The notes under the pieces were generated by a model that was given only the letters and a program-made list of their open reading frames with translations, ran no database searches and was not told the origin of the DNA. The position numbers were made by a program, and so were the translations under genes. Shown here piece after piece: positions 19,905 through 29,573 of a stretch of 64,000 nucleotides of DNA. The stretch spans positions 62,001 to 126,000 of the forward strand of contig CAVZRC010000002.1 of NCBI GenBank assembly GCA_963777695.1, written 5' to 3'. Position 1 is the first letter of the stretch, and every line of letters begins with the position of its first letter. The DNA comes from CAVZRC01 sp963777695 (GTDB taxonomy: Bacteria; Planctomycetota; Planctomycetia; Isosphaerales; Isosphaeraceae).

Positions 19905-20858
19905 TTATTCGATGGTCGCTCCCGGCAGGAGCCCTTGTAGACGCTTCCGGCGATCCTCCTGGTCTTTTGGGAGGCCGATGTCGAGCGAGTTCAGGTTCTT
20001 CAACGGGCGAAGTTTCGCGATTCCCTCGTCGCTGACATGCCAGCCGACCAGGTCGAGATCTTCCAGGTCCTTCATGTCCTTCAAGGAATCGAGACCGGCG
20101 TCGGTGATCGGTTTGTCCCCCTCGCCGAGGGACAGCCATTTCAAGCGGGTGAGCCCTTTGAGGTGCGCGAGACCTCGGTCGGTAAATCCCGCACCGGCGA
20201 TCCGCAACTCTTCGAGATGTGTCAGCTTGCCGATCGCTTCGAGGCCCGCGTCCGTCATCTTCGAATGGTCGACATCCAGGATGCGAAGCCGCTTGAGCCC
20301 GGAGAGACGCGCGAAGCCCTTGTCGGTCAGGTGGTATCCCCAGGAGATGCTCAGCTCTTCGAGGCCGGTCATCCGGCCGACGTCGGACAGGTTCTCATCG
20401 GTCACTTGCTGGCCGCCGATTTGCAGCGTCCGTACGCTCGTTTGCGTCGAGAGCTTGCTCAAGGCGTCGTCGGCCGGGCCCATGTTCACCCAGGTCGAGT
20501 CCGCCGACCCCTTGTCGATGTCAACGTAGAGGCTCACGTGAACGATCGATTGGAAATACTGGTCGCCAAGCGCACGCCTCATCCAGTCGGGCGCCCAAGG
20601 CTTTCGTCCCCTCGTGAGTTTGCCCCACGACGGCTTCCAGAGCCGATTGCCGCGCGGGACCTTGACCGGCCCGTCGACGAACTCCCAATCGTAATGGACG
20701 AACCCGCCGAACTTCTGGAGCGCCGCCACGGCCTCTCGCTGCCGGCGCGCCTCGTTGACGATCCAGCCGAGCCACAGGGCGATCGCCAGTACGAGCAGTA
20801 ACAGCCCGCGAAGACTGATGGTCTTCCAGCGGATTTTCGGCCTGTTATCGCGGTCCAT
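19905..20858 (-). CDS. Membrane-anchored leucine-rich repeat protein
   Basis: 317 residues from the ATG at 20858 (MDRDNRPKIRWKTISLRGLL). One N-terminal TM segment (LRGLLLLVLAIALWLGWIV) anchors it. After a linker rich in Trp and Arg, the C-terminal half is six or seven LRRs of the cysteine-free bacterial GALA/RI-like type, with units such as MTDAGLEAIGKLTHLEELRI and FTDRGLAHLKGLTRLKWLSL. This type is common in planctomycete secreted or surface proteins and usually mediates protein binding. The longer frame from 20924 is less likely because its extra residues have no signal character. It lies between the kinase gene and a divergent DUF2157-like gene. No partner is identified. Confidence 0.8.
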   Translation of the reverse strand: MDRDNRPKIRWKTISLRGLLLLVLAIALWLGWIVNEARRQREAVAALQKFGGFVHYDWEFVDGPVKVPRGNRLWKPSWGKLTRGRKPWAPDWMRRALGDQYFQSIVHVSLYVDIDKGSADSTWVNMGPADDALSKLSTQTSVRTLQIGGQQVTDENLSDVGRMTGLEELSISWGYHLTDKGFARLSGLKRLRILDVDHSKMTDAGLEAIGKLTHLEELRIAGAGFTDRGLAHLKGLTRLKWLSLGEGDKPITDAGLDSLKDMKDLEDLDLVGWHVSDEGIAKLRPLKNLNSLDIGLPKDQEDRRKRLQGLLPGATIE

Positions 20859-21157
20859 CTCGGCGATTATAGATTGCTGGCGATTCTCGAAGCAAGGGAA
20901 GGCGAGCATCGGCGAACACGCCAATTCCCTTGTTGCAATTGTCTATTCCAGCGACCCTCCCTCGATCCCCTGCGTATTCTGGGCGGGCTGGTGCCGACGC
21001 CTGAAGTTCGACGCCCCCCGGAATGCTCATCGCCGTCTCGACATCGATGGAGCCGTAGGCGACAATCGCCCGGTTCCTTCTCCTTCGAGGAGAAACGGTC
21101 CGCCCGAGCAGATTGGGCGGATCCGGTCGTCATCAGCCGATGAAGGCGGGTTGAGCG

Positions 21158-22144
21158 ATGAAGATCGTCATCGATATCGATCGGCTCCTCTCGGAAGGTC
21201 GGATCACCGGCGAGGAGTATGTCCGGCTCAGGGCGCTTTCCGTCGAGGAGACGGGATCGCTCGGCTTCAACATCCTGATCGGCTTCGGCGTGATCGCCAC
21301 CGCCGGAGGCGCGCTGGCGCTGCTGCCGTCGGGGCCGACGGCGATCGTGGTGGGAGTGATCCTCTCGCTCGCCGGGCTGTTTCTCTCCACCAACCACGAT
21401 CGAGACTGGGGGTTGCTCGCGTCGCTGCTCCTGCTAGTCGGCTCGCTCACCGCCGCGGGCGGGATCCTCTATCTGACGGAGGGAGGATTGATCGGCTTCC
21501 TGATCGTGACCGTCCTTTGTCTGGGCGCCGCGTGGCGTTCCAGGAGCGGTTTGCTGGCCGTGATCGGCGTCCTCTCGCTGGCCGCGACCCTGGGGGCCAT
21601 GACGGCTTACGGTCACGCGACCTATTTGCTCACGATCCGCCAACCGACACTGACGGTCTGCCTCTTCAGTGTCCTAGGCCTGGTTGCCTATCGAAGGTCC
21701 AAGGCTCTTCCGGCGGACGATCGGCGCGTGGCGATCATGGTCGCGCGGGCGTCGCTGTTCGTCGTGAACTTGGGGTTCTGGGTGGGCTCGCTATGGGGTG
21801 ATTCCCTCTGGCATCAGGGCAACTCGTGGGATCGGGGAGCCGGTGACATGATTCCCGCGTGGGCGTTCGCGGCGAGCTGGGCGGCCGGCCTGTTGATCAC
21901 GGGCGTCTGGGCCGTCTGGCGCGATAAGCGATGGGTCGTGAACCTGCTGGCCGTCTTCGCGGCCATTCACCTGTATACCCAGTATTTCGAGCACATGGGC
22001 TCTTCACCGGGCTCCTTCCTGGTCGCCGGGCTCATGGCCCTCGGGATTGCGATAGCCATCGTCCGCTACAATCAATCCGCCAAAGGCGCCGATCTCGTGC
22101 GAAAATCCTCGATCGGTCTCGAGCCGGACGCGACCGGCTCATGA
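21158..22144 (+). CDS. DUF2157-like polytopic membrane protein
   Basis: 328 residues. It starts with a short cytosolic helix region (IDIDRLLSEGRITGEEYVRL), which resembles the shocT/DUF2157 lead-in, followed by eight or nine TM segments, beginning SLGFNILIGFGVIATAGGAL and ending FLVAGLMALGIAIAIVRYN. The RITGEEYVRLRAL motif preceding a membrane domain is the basis for the DUF2157 comparison. No transport or catalytic motif was seen. It diverges from the LRR gene, and its end converges on the aminoacyltransferase gene at 22167, leaving 22 bp between the stops. Function unknown. Confidence 0.7.
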   Translation: MKIVIDIDRLLSEGRITGEEYVRLRALSVEETGSLGFNILIGFGVIATAGGALALLPSGPTAIVVGVILSLAGLFLSTNHDRDWGLLASLLLLVGSLTAAGGILYLTEGGLIGFLIVTVLCLGAAWRSRSGLLAVIGVLSLAATLGAMTAYGHATYLLTIRQPTLTVCLFSVLGLVAYRRSKALPADDRRVAIMVARASLFVVNLGFWVGSLWGDSLWHQGNSWDRGAGDMIPAWAFAASWAAGLLITGVWAVWRDKRWVVNLLAVFAAIHLYTQYFEHMGSSPGSFLVAGLMALGIAIAIVRYNQSAKGADLVRKSSIGLEPDATGS

Positions 22145-22166
22145 TCGAGGGTCGGCCGGATCCACG

Positions 22167-22879
22167 TCAGGGACGGTTTTCGCGCCATTGGCCGTCGGGG
22201 TGCAGGCTCTGGTTCGGTCGGAACCTTGCCTTGTACTGGAGCGAGGGGCAGCCCTCGGTGTGATAGCCGAGGTACACATGTGGTAATCCGAGCGAAGCGG
22301 CTCGGTCGAGCAGGCTGAGCACGTTCCACGTCCCGAGCGAGCGGTCGCGGTAGTTCGGGTCGTGGGCGAAATAGATCGCCGATAGTCCCTCCGCCAGACG
22401 ATCCACGTAGCCGACTCCGACCAGCGCATCGCCGATGGAGTAGCACCACTCCTCGATCGGGAAGGGGTTGAGGACGAAGCTGCGGGCGTATTCCTGCGCG
22501 TCATAAGGCTCGTGTGATGGCCAGCCTCGCGTTTCCGAGCGATCCGCATGGAATCGGGCGAAGAGGGCGATCTTCTCAGAGTGACCGTCGGTCTGCCGAT
22601 GCGAAGCCGGACCGTCCCCTCGTTCGCCTTGCGGGCGCGATGCTGGCTGCGGTCGGGTTGGAAGCGCGTCACGTCGACGCGAAGCGATCGGCACGGGTCC
22701 GGTCCCGAGCAAGTCAGCCGGAAGAGCGTATGGCCGAACCGCCGCCAACCAGTGCGCAGGTAAGCCATATACTCGTCGGGAGCCATGGCGGCCACGCACA
22801 GGTACTCGCGAGAGCAGACGTGGTCATCCCGGTAGTCGCACCGGCCGGGCGGCTCGGTCCAGCGGACGATGGTCTCCAT
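22167..22879 (-). CDS. bpt: Bpt/ATE-type leucyl or arginyl-tRNA-protein transferase (frameshifted)
   Basis: About 237 residues. The N-terminal ATE domain shows the Cys cluster (CDYRDDHVCSREYLCV), EYMAYLRTGWRRFGHTLFRL, CSGPDPCRSLRVDV and the signature FQPDRSQHRARKAN. The C-terminal domain has YARSFVLNPFPIEEWCYS, AIYFAHDPNYRDRSLGTWN and YLGYHTEGCPSLQYKARFRP. Family members transfer Leu (Bpt) or Arg from tRNA to N-terminal Asp/Glu and so feed the N-degron pathway. One base is missing near 22581, where GRPTVT joins SEKIALFARFHAD. The ATG at 22879 gives a start like known Bpt proteins. Donor specificity cannot be read from the sequence. ClpS or ClpA are not in the window. Confidence 0.85.
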
Positions 22880-23028
22880 GGAACGATTCCGAAATGGGAT
22901 CGGACGAAGTAACAGAATCGGGAGCCCGGCACGGCTTCCGGTAAATGGAACTATCTTACACGACCTTGCCAAGCAACCTCGAGCACTTAACGCTTGAGTT
23001 GCATACGCGCCAGAGAGTCATCCGAATG

Positions 23029-23069
23029 CCCCCTCTGGCCCCCCATTAAGAAAGGGGGGCCAGGGGGGG
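23029..23069. repeat. G/C hairpin (tggcccccc), possible terminator
   Basis: A perfect 9-bp core (23036-23044 with 23054-23062) extends to about 16 bp with one mismatch, with a 9-base A-rich loop. It lies between the Bpt gene start and the large lipoprotein gene. Similar C-run/G-run palindromes occur as dispersed repeats in other bacteria; no U-tract is present. Confidence 0.55.
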
Positions 23070-23134
23070 ACTTCCGTCGAGGACGGCGACTGTCTGCCAC
23101 CCAAGCGTGAAGCGCACTAGCCCACGAAATCACA

Positions 23135-23158
23135 TCGGTGCTCAAAGAGCACCCTACG
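23135..23158. repeat. Single arm of the 24-bp tagggtgctc repeat
   Basis: 23 of 24 bases match the right arm of the palindrome at 9957-9980, with a single C-to-A change. The inverted partner is missing here, which suggests a partial or decayed copy. It ends 17 bp before the stop of the lipoprotein gene. Confidence 0.8.
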
Positions 23159-23174
23159 GAGATACTCTGATGTG

Positions 23175-25669
23175 TCAAAGGGTCCCCGGTTGCGGCGGTT
23201 GCGGGGGACCGTGTCGGCCAGAATGAGGGGTTGTCAGTCGTGTCGTCGTTTTCTCGTCCGGCTTCGGCGTCGCGGCGCGATCGCCTGGCGCCGGCGCTCG
23301 CTCAGGACTGGAGTAGGCCATATTGATCAGGAGGTGGTTCGATACCCCGTTGGGCGTGGCGACGTTGATGTCGAGGAGGGGCGTGCCGTCGGCGCTCGGC
23401 ATCGGTGCGGCGTCCTTCGCGATCGTTACCTCGAGGAGGTTGCGGCTGATGAGCACGGACCTCGCGGGCTTCCCGCCCGCGATCACGTGGGTGTCGTGGA
23501 CGCTGAAATTCCTCCCTTCCACGAAGAGCGTCGACTCCTCTCCTCTGAGAGGGCGGCTTGCCATGCCAGCCGAGCAGGGACGGTCGGAGCTGCAATCCTT
23601 GCGAGCAGAAGATCCGCGAATCGTTATGGTCGCCGCTGGAGGGGACCCGGACCGCCAGGCGCTGGGTGGGCATGAGGTCGCCGAGTTGCTTGAGTCGATC
23701 GGCGGCGATCTCGTATTCCTCGGGGCGGTAGCTCCCCTCGCGCCGGGTGCGGTTGAGCGCGGCCGTTGCCGTGACGAGCTTGCGGCTGAGCACCGCCGCT
23801 TTCTCCAGGTCGGACTTCTGGCCCTCGCCCGACTCACTGGTCCGGAACCAGTCGGCCACGGTGGTGAATTCGATCGTGGGGACGAAATTGGGCATCTCGA
23901 TCAGCGCGGTGCATTCCCTCTGACCGGGTTCGATGCTCTGATCGTTGCCGGTCGGGTCCGGGATGCCGCCGTTGGCCAGCAGGGCGAGGTCGGTCCAGAG
24001 TCGGACGTCGCGGGACCGGCTGGCCTGGAGCCTGGGGTAGAAGATCCAGCCGAAGGTGCTCTGGCCGGCGCCGAAGCCGACCATCGTCGGGTTGAGACGG
24101 ATGGCCGTCTCATCGTCGGCGGCGCGGCGCTCGGCCGCGACAGCGGTCAGCGCCCTCGAGAGCTCGGCGGGGCCGGCGCCCACCAGATCGAACGCCGACC
24201 GCCGGCTCCGGCCGAAGACATCGGCGACGTTCTGCTGGGCGATCACCGGCTCGATCGAATACACCCGCAAGGGCCACTTGGTGTTCACATAGTGTTCGAA
24301 GGCGCCGAAGGCTTCGTCGGAGACTTCCGGGTCGAAGAAGCTGAGCGTCCTCAGCCTCTCCTTCAGGGTCGGGTCCTGATCGAGCATGTCACTCTTCAGG
24401 CGACGGTTGACGCCCGCGGCCTGGATCCGCAGGGCGAAGGCGAGCATGCTCACCACCGCCTTGCGACGTGCCTCGAGCTCGATGGCGGTCAGGGCGACGG
24501 TCCCCGAGGCTTGCCTGACCTGAGGGTCCTCGGTGCGTCCGGGTCGAATCCGGGCGATCCGGTCGAAGTCTCGTCCGGCGACCTGATCGCCGAGCTCCTC
24601 GAGGGGATCCGAGCTGGGGGCAGGGCCTGGAGTTCGCGCCGGCGTCGCCGCCTGTTCGAGGAACGCGTAACTCGCCTCGAGCTCGGCCCTCAGCCATTCC
24701 GAGACCCGCGCCACGCGATGATGCGGCGCGTCGGCGAGGTCCCTGGCGAGCCGATGCTCGGCCTCGTTCCGGAGGAGTTCGATGTTCGGCCGGCCATAGA
24801 AGAGCTCGGTGTCGGCGTTGGCCACCAGCGAGAACATGCCGACGCCCGGCCCGGGGACCCGCTCCCCCCCGCAGTCCACTCGTTGCAGATCGCCTGGGTC
24901 AGGCTGTTGACCGAGTCGTTGATCACGATGTTCCGCAGGGCGTTTCGGAGCGTGTGCTTGGTCATCACCGGCTTCGCCGAGACGGTGATGATCGCCCCTT
25001 TGCCCCTACGACTCCTCGGGCCGGGCGAGAGAGTGACCGGGATCCGGATCAGGTAGAGCCCATAGCCCGGCCGGTCAGCCAGGTCGTCTCCCGCATTGAT
25101 CCGGCGCAACTGGTTGAGGTGATTCAGGTAGTTCGAGTGCTCGTCGAGCACCACCGTGGGCTCCAGCGACACCGGCGTCTTGTCTGGGGCCGACAGCGAT
25201 GCCGGGAGGGCCGCATCCAGGCCCGTCTGCAACTTGGAGAGCGTGGCCAGGCGAGCGTCGTCGGTCGGGACGGTCGCGTTCCTGGCGGATGGCCGGCCGA
25301 GTTCCGCCCCCACCTGGACCTGTGTCGCCTCGGTCTCGGACGCCGGACCGAGGCATTGATGTCGGGCTTGAAGCCGATCTTCAGCCATTCGGCCATCGCC
25401 GCTTCATACTCGGATCGGAACATCGACAGCCGGTCCTGGCCCCAGACGTCCGGGGTCTTGACGCTGATGGTCCCGTAAGCCGTCATGATGCGATCGAGGT
25501 CGTCGATCATCTGCTCGGCGTCGGGGAGCGGGATCGGCCGATCGGCCTTCGAACGCCAGCCCACGAGTCGGTCGCCGTCGCCGACACAGGCCGGAATGAC
25601 GGCAACCAGTGCCGCGAGGAGACTCGCGCGTCCGACGGGAGCAAGCCGGGCCGGTCGTCGAGCGTCCAT
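23175..25669 (-). CDS. Large lipoprotein of unknown function (three frameshifts)
   Basis: About 830 residues across breaks near 25352, in a C7 run at 24864-24870, and near 23550. The N-terminus (MDARRPARLAPVGRASLLAA, then LVAVIPAC) is a lipoprotein signal with Cys 28. Recognisable stretches are MIDDLDRIMTAYGTISVKTP, LPASLSAPDKTPVSLEPTVV, YGLYLIRIPVTLSPGP, FFDPEVSDEAFGAFEHYVN and STFGWIFYPRLQASRSRD. The tail FVEGRNFSVHDTHVIAGGKP and TPLLDINVATPNGVSNHLL is Ig-like. The overall look is an alpha-helical front with beta-rich C-terminus. No enzyme motif or known family was recognised. GAGGATTCC precedes the ATG at 25669. The continuity of hydrophobic pattern and codon use through all three breaks supports one gene. 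Confidence 0.7.
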
Positions 25670-25962
25670 GGAATCCTCGCGTACGGGCCATCGAGCCCGA
25701 TCTTGACAGGGTCGCGGACCGAGGACCTCGCATGAGAGCGGTTCGGCGAGGGTCTCCAAACCACGGAGGTGACGATCATCGCGAGGTCAGCGGACCGCCT
25801 GAAGGCGGAACTCCAACCCGTAATTGCGCCCGGATTCGTTGGAATTCCGTCTTCAGGCTGGATCCGGGCGAGATTGGAGGCGCCGGGCATTATGTCGGAA
25901 TCCCGACCGGAGTCAATGTCGGAAGGATCACCCAACCCTCGTCTTTCTCCGCCAGTGCCGGC

Positions 25963-27526
25963 TCAGAGCTTGGTGACGTCAAGGCCGACCTGTCGAGGGA
26001 TTGTCACGGTGAAGCGGGAACCGCGATCGACGGCGCTCGCCACGGCGATCGTGCCGCCGTGGGCCTCGACGATGCTCCGGCAGATCGCCAGTCCGAGTCC
26101 GCTGCCGCCGGAGGCTGCGCGACCTCGCGGCCTCGACCCGATGGAATCGATCGAACACGAGCGGTATGTCGCCTTCGGGGATCCCCAGTCCCGTGTCTTC
26201 CACGACGACGATCGCCGAGCGTCCTCGACTGCGCACGGCGACGACCACGTCGCCACCCTCATGGTTGTACTGGATCGCATTGCTGAGCAAGTTGGTGAGC
26301 ACCCGTCCCAGCCGTTCCGGGTCGCCCGTCAGGGGTGCGGGGCTCAACTCCAGCCCGATGCGCACCCGGCGATTGCGAGCAAGGGGCTCGATCAGCGCGA
26401 CGGCCGCCTCGGCGATGCGGGCGAGGTCGATCGGTTCGAGGCGGAGCTCGAGCTTGCCGGAGTCCGCCCTGGCGAGCGTGAGTAAGTCCTCGACCAGCGA
26501 CTTCATGCGACGCGCGGCGCGGCCGCACGCCTCCAGCGAATCGCGATAGGCCGGGGCCTCTCGCGGGCGCGAGAGCGCCAGCTCCACCTGAGCGAGGATC
26601 ACGGCCAGGGGCGTTCGCAGCTCGTGCGACGCATCGGCCGTGAACCGCACCTGCTGCTCGAAGGATCCCTCGAGCCGTTCGAGCATGGTGTTGATCAAGG
26701 ACCCAAGTCCGCCGAGCTCGGTATCGACGCCCGTCAGGTCGAGACGACGCGACAGGCTGCCGACGTCGATCTCCGAGACCGTCTCGCTCATCGCGACGAT
26801 CGGCCGCACGGTGCGCGACGAGAGCCACCGGCCCCCCACCAGGCCGGCGGCGAAGACGCCGAGGCCGATGAGCCCGAGCTGAAAGGCCATCCGGCGGAGC
26901 CGGTGCAGCTCGTGGTGGATCGGTCGGCCGACGAGGATCGTCGACCGGCCCGGGCCCAGCAAGGTCACCTCGCGAAGCACGCCGCGGTTGCGCGAGTGCG
27001 ACTCGTACCGGCTGCCGACGGCCGGGTCGGGCGGGACGATGCCGGCCATATCGGGCGGGTCGGCGCGGAGGACTTCGCCGTCGGCGTCGCGCACCACGAA
27101 GTAGGGCGCCTCGTCCCATTCGACGTAACGATCCATCAAGGAATTCGGCAAACTGAAGGCTCTCGGTTCGGGCCGAGGCGGTCGCTCGGGCAACAATCGA
27201 TGGCCCGGTGGACCCGGGTCGCGCGGCGGATGCGCGCGGCCTGGCTGCGGACCCTCGCGGAATTCCGGGCCGCCAGGTGGCGGGCCATTCGGCGAATCGC
27301 GGTGCGCTGGGCGCGGCGGACGATCCGACGGCCGGTCGGGACCTTCCGGCGGGAGGGTTCGGAGGACCCCTTCGAGCACTCGGGCGGCGGAGAGGAGCTC
27401 GGCGTCGATCTCGTCGAAGCGAGACCGCCGCACCTCGGCATAGAGCATCGCGCCGAATCCCGATACGACCAGAAACAGGATCAAGGTGTGCCAGGCCTGG
27501 AGCCGCCACCGTAGCGACCTAAACAT
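25963..27526 (-). CDS. HAMP-containing sensor histidine kinase (frameshifted)
   Basis: About 521 residues. TM1 is LQAWHTLILFLVVSGFGAML, and TM2 is AFQLGLIGLGVFAAGLVGGR at about 214-233. Between them lies a periplasmic domain with a long Pro/Gly/Arg-rich stretch (about 58-122) and a PAS/Cache-like end (EAPYFVVRDADGEVLRADPP). HAMP follows, then HisKA with the phospho-acceptor His 301 in DASHELRTPLAVIL, then HATPase with NLLSNAIQYNHEGGDV, VEDTGLGIPEGD and GGSGLGLAICRSIVEAHGG. One base is off near 26128, between RFHRVEAAR and RAASGGSGLGL. The start at 27526 overlaps the end of the response regulator by 8 bp, so the two form a translationally coupled two-component system. The signal is unknown. 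Confidence 0.88.
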
Positions 27527-28189
27527 CGTCGCCCCCACTCCCATCGACCTGGTAGCCCTGGCCGCGACGGGTCTGGATGAAGTCCTTGCCGAGCTTCTTG
27601 CGGATGTGGGAGACGTGTACTTCGACGACGTTGGAGAGCGTATCGTCGTCGTCGCCGAAGAGCCGGTCGTAGATCATGGTGCGCGTGATTAGCTTGCCGC
27701 GATAGACGGCGAGCAGCTCGACGAGGGCGTACTCGCGGGCCGTCAGGGGCACGTCGACGCCGTCTCGGGCGACGAGTCGCGTCGAGGTGTCGATCGCAAC
27801 GTCGCCGATCCGGATGACCGGGTCGGCCATGCCCGCGCTGCGCCGGATCAGGCGCGGAGTCGGGCGAGCAACTCGGACAGGGCGAACGGCTTGATGAGAT
27901 AATCGTCGGCGCCGGCGTCGAGGCCGTTCACGCGGTCGCCGATTCCGTCGCGCGCCGTGAGGATCAGGACCGGAGTCTTGCGGCTCTTGCGGAGCCTCCT
28001 CAAGACCTCGATGCCCTCGATGCCGGGGAGCATCAGGTCGAGGACGATCGCCTCATATTCGCACGCCTCCGCCTTGAGGAGCCCTTCGCGGCCGTCGAGC
28101 GCCTGATCCGCGGCATAGCCCTCTTCGCGGAGGGCCTGCACGAGCGCCTGGAGCAGGTCCGGTTCGTCTTCGATCACCAGCACGCGCAC
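27519..28189 (-). CDS. OmpR-family response regulator (frameshifted)
   Basis: About 224 residues. The receiver domain starts MRVLVIEDEPDLLQALVQAL, with phosphorylatable Asp 51 in AIVLDLMLPG, Thr/Ala switch region VLILTARDG and Lys 100 in DYLIKPFALSE. The winged-helix DNA-binding domain follows: VPLTAREYALVELLAVYRGK, TLSNVVEVHVSHIRKKLGKD, TRRGQGYQV. The break is a single missing C: GCGCCTGATC reads as a stop, while GCGCCCTGATC restores RALIRRSAGMADPVIRIGD, at 27851-27852. It lies 20 bp after the YHYH gene and overlaps the kinase gene. It probably regulates its own operon and perhaps genes for the secreted neighbours. Confidence 0.9.
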
Positions 28190-28209
28190 TGTCGAGGACC
28201 CTCGATCGT

Positions 28210-29439
28210 TCAGGGCACCACGCGGAAAGCATCATCCTTCTTCAACACGCGAACGGATCGCGAACCGGCCGCGGCGAACTCGATGTGGGCGTCGAGCAGC
28301 ACGCCGACCGGTGCGTCGTCCGCGATGGCGATCTCGGCCGTGATCGTGTCGCCCTCGCGGGCGATCTTCGCGGCCTCGAACGGACCGAGCTGCACCCAGC
28401 TCGGCACGCCGGCCGGCACCCCGCCACGGGTCGCCGGGTCGAGCTCGAATCGTAGGGTATGGGTCTTGCCGCGTGAGGCGTTGCCGGGGGTCACCGATTT
28501 GATGCCGAACGACTTCACGGCCGATCGGTCGGCGTTGTCGACGATCGCGCCGGGGGTGCCGCGACGGAGCATGAAGTTATTGCTCGGCTCGGGGACGCCC
28601 GCATAGCCCCCGATGAGATACGGGAACCGACCGGGAGTGACATGGTAGTGGTAGCCTCGGGCGGGATCGGTGTGGCCGTTGCACACGTCGAGGGCACGGT
28701 CGCCCTTCAGGTCCTTGGCCTTCACGCCGGACTGCTCGTAGGGGCCATGGACGGGGAAGCCGTCGAATGCAAACCCGAGCACCGGCGAGTGGCGCCGGCC
28801 GTCGTCGGCGAAGGGCGACTTCACGCAGCTCGGATACTTGTGATAGTGATAAACACCCGTCTGCTGAGGATGGCCGCAACACGAGTCGAGCCAGACCTCG
28901 GAATAGCCCTCGATGGCGTTCATCCCTCCGGCCTCGAAGGGGTTGAAGAAGACCACACCATTGAGCGCCATCCCGATCGGGCCCATGGGCACCCGCGTGA
29001 TCGAGTCGGCGAGCTTCGGCTCGATCGGCAGGCGGAAGTGGAAATCTTGGACGCGAATCCGGTTCGGATTGCCGCTATTCGGGAAGATCGCCGTGGGATG
29101 GTTGGGATAGCCCTGGCTGTCGACGATCAGCGCCTTGTCGTCGTGGCGGATCGCCAGGTTGGGGATGCCGTCGTTGTTCGAGTCGGCGAGGTGATAGCCG
29201 AAGAGGTCGACATAGGTGTCGGCGTCCTTGAAGACATAGGTGGACGGACTGCCCTCGCGGACATACCAGCGACCGCCGATCGGTTTGAGGCCGGCGGCCG
29301 AGTCTAGGACGGCCGGCGGCGGCTTCCTGGGAGCTTTGTCCGCGGTCGGTTCATCGGCCCGGATCATCGCCTGCCCCGCACCTGCTACGAGCAGGGCCAC
29401 GATCCACAGGCGATTCATTGGCAATCGGCTCTCTTTCAT
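28210..29439 (-). CDS. Secreted YHYH-domain protein
   Basis: 409 residues. The N-terminus MKESRLPMNRLWIVALLVAG is a signal peptide ending near QAMIRADE. The body carries two YHYH motifs, TGVYHYHKYPSC (about 197-200) and ARGYHYHVTPGRFPYLIGG (about 263-266), with the surrounding SCCGHPQQ, LGFAFDGFPVHGPYEQSG and GHTDPARG that define the YHYH family. A C-terminal beta domain (KTHTLRFELDPATRGGVPAG, SVRVLKKDDAFRVVP) resembles an OmpA-neutral Ig/cupredoxin-like add-on. The many His, Asp and Cys residues suggest metal binding, but the family's function is not established. It lies just downstream of an EF-hand secreted protein and upstream of the two-component genes. Confidence 0.88.
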   Translation of the reverse strand: MKESRLPMNRLWIVALLVAGAGQAMIRADEPTADKAPRKPPPAVLDSAAGLKPIGGRWYVREGSPSTYVFKDADTYVDLFGYHLADSNNDGIPNLAIRHDDKALIVDSQGYPNHPTAIFPNSGNPNRIRVQDFHFRLPIEPKLADSITRVPMGPIGMALNGVVFFNPFEAGGMNAIEGYSEVWLDSCCGHPQQTGVYHYHKYPSCVKSPFADDGRRHSPVLGFAFDGFPVHGPYEQSGVKAKDLKGDRALDVCNGHTDPARGYHYHVTPGRFPYLIGGYAGVPEPSNNFMLRRGTPGAIVDNADRSAVKSFGIKSVTPGNASRGKTHTLRFELDPATRGGVPAGVPSWVQLGPFEAAKIAREGDTITAEIAIADDAPVGVLLDAHIEFAAAGSRSVRVLKKDDAFRVVP

Positions 29440-29573
29440 GGCAGTCGGCTCCATTCGGCTTGGATCGGCAACGGGACCGGGATTCTCGTATCGACTCGAG
29501 GCGAGTGGCCTACCCCGGTGCGGCCCGGGTGGGCCACCCGGCAGTCGGACGGGGACGCTGCGGTTGCGAATGG

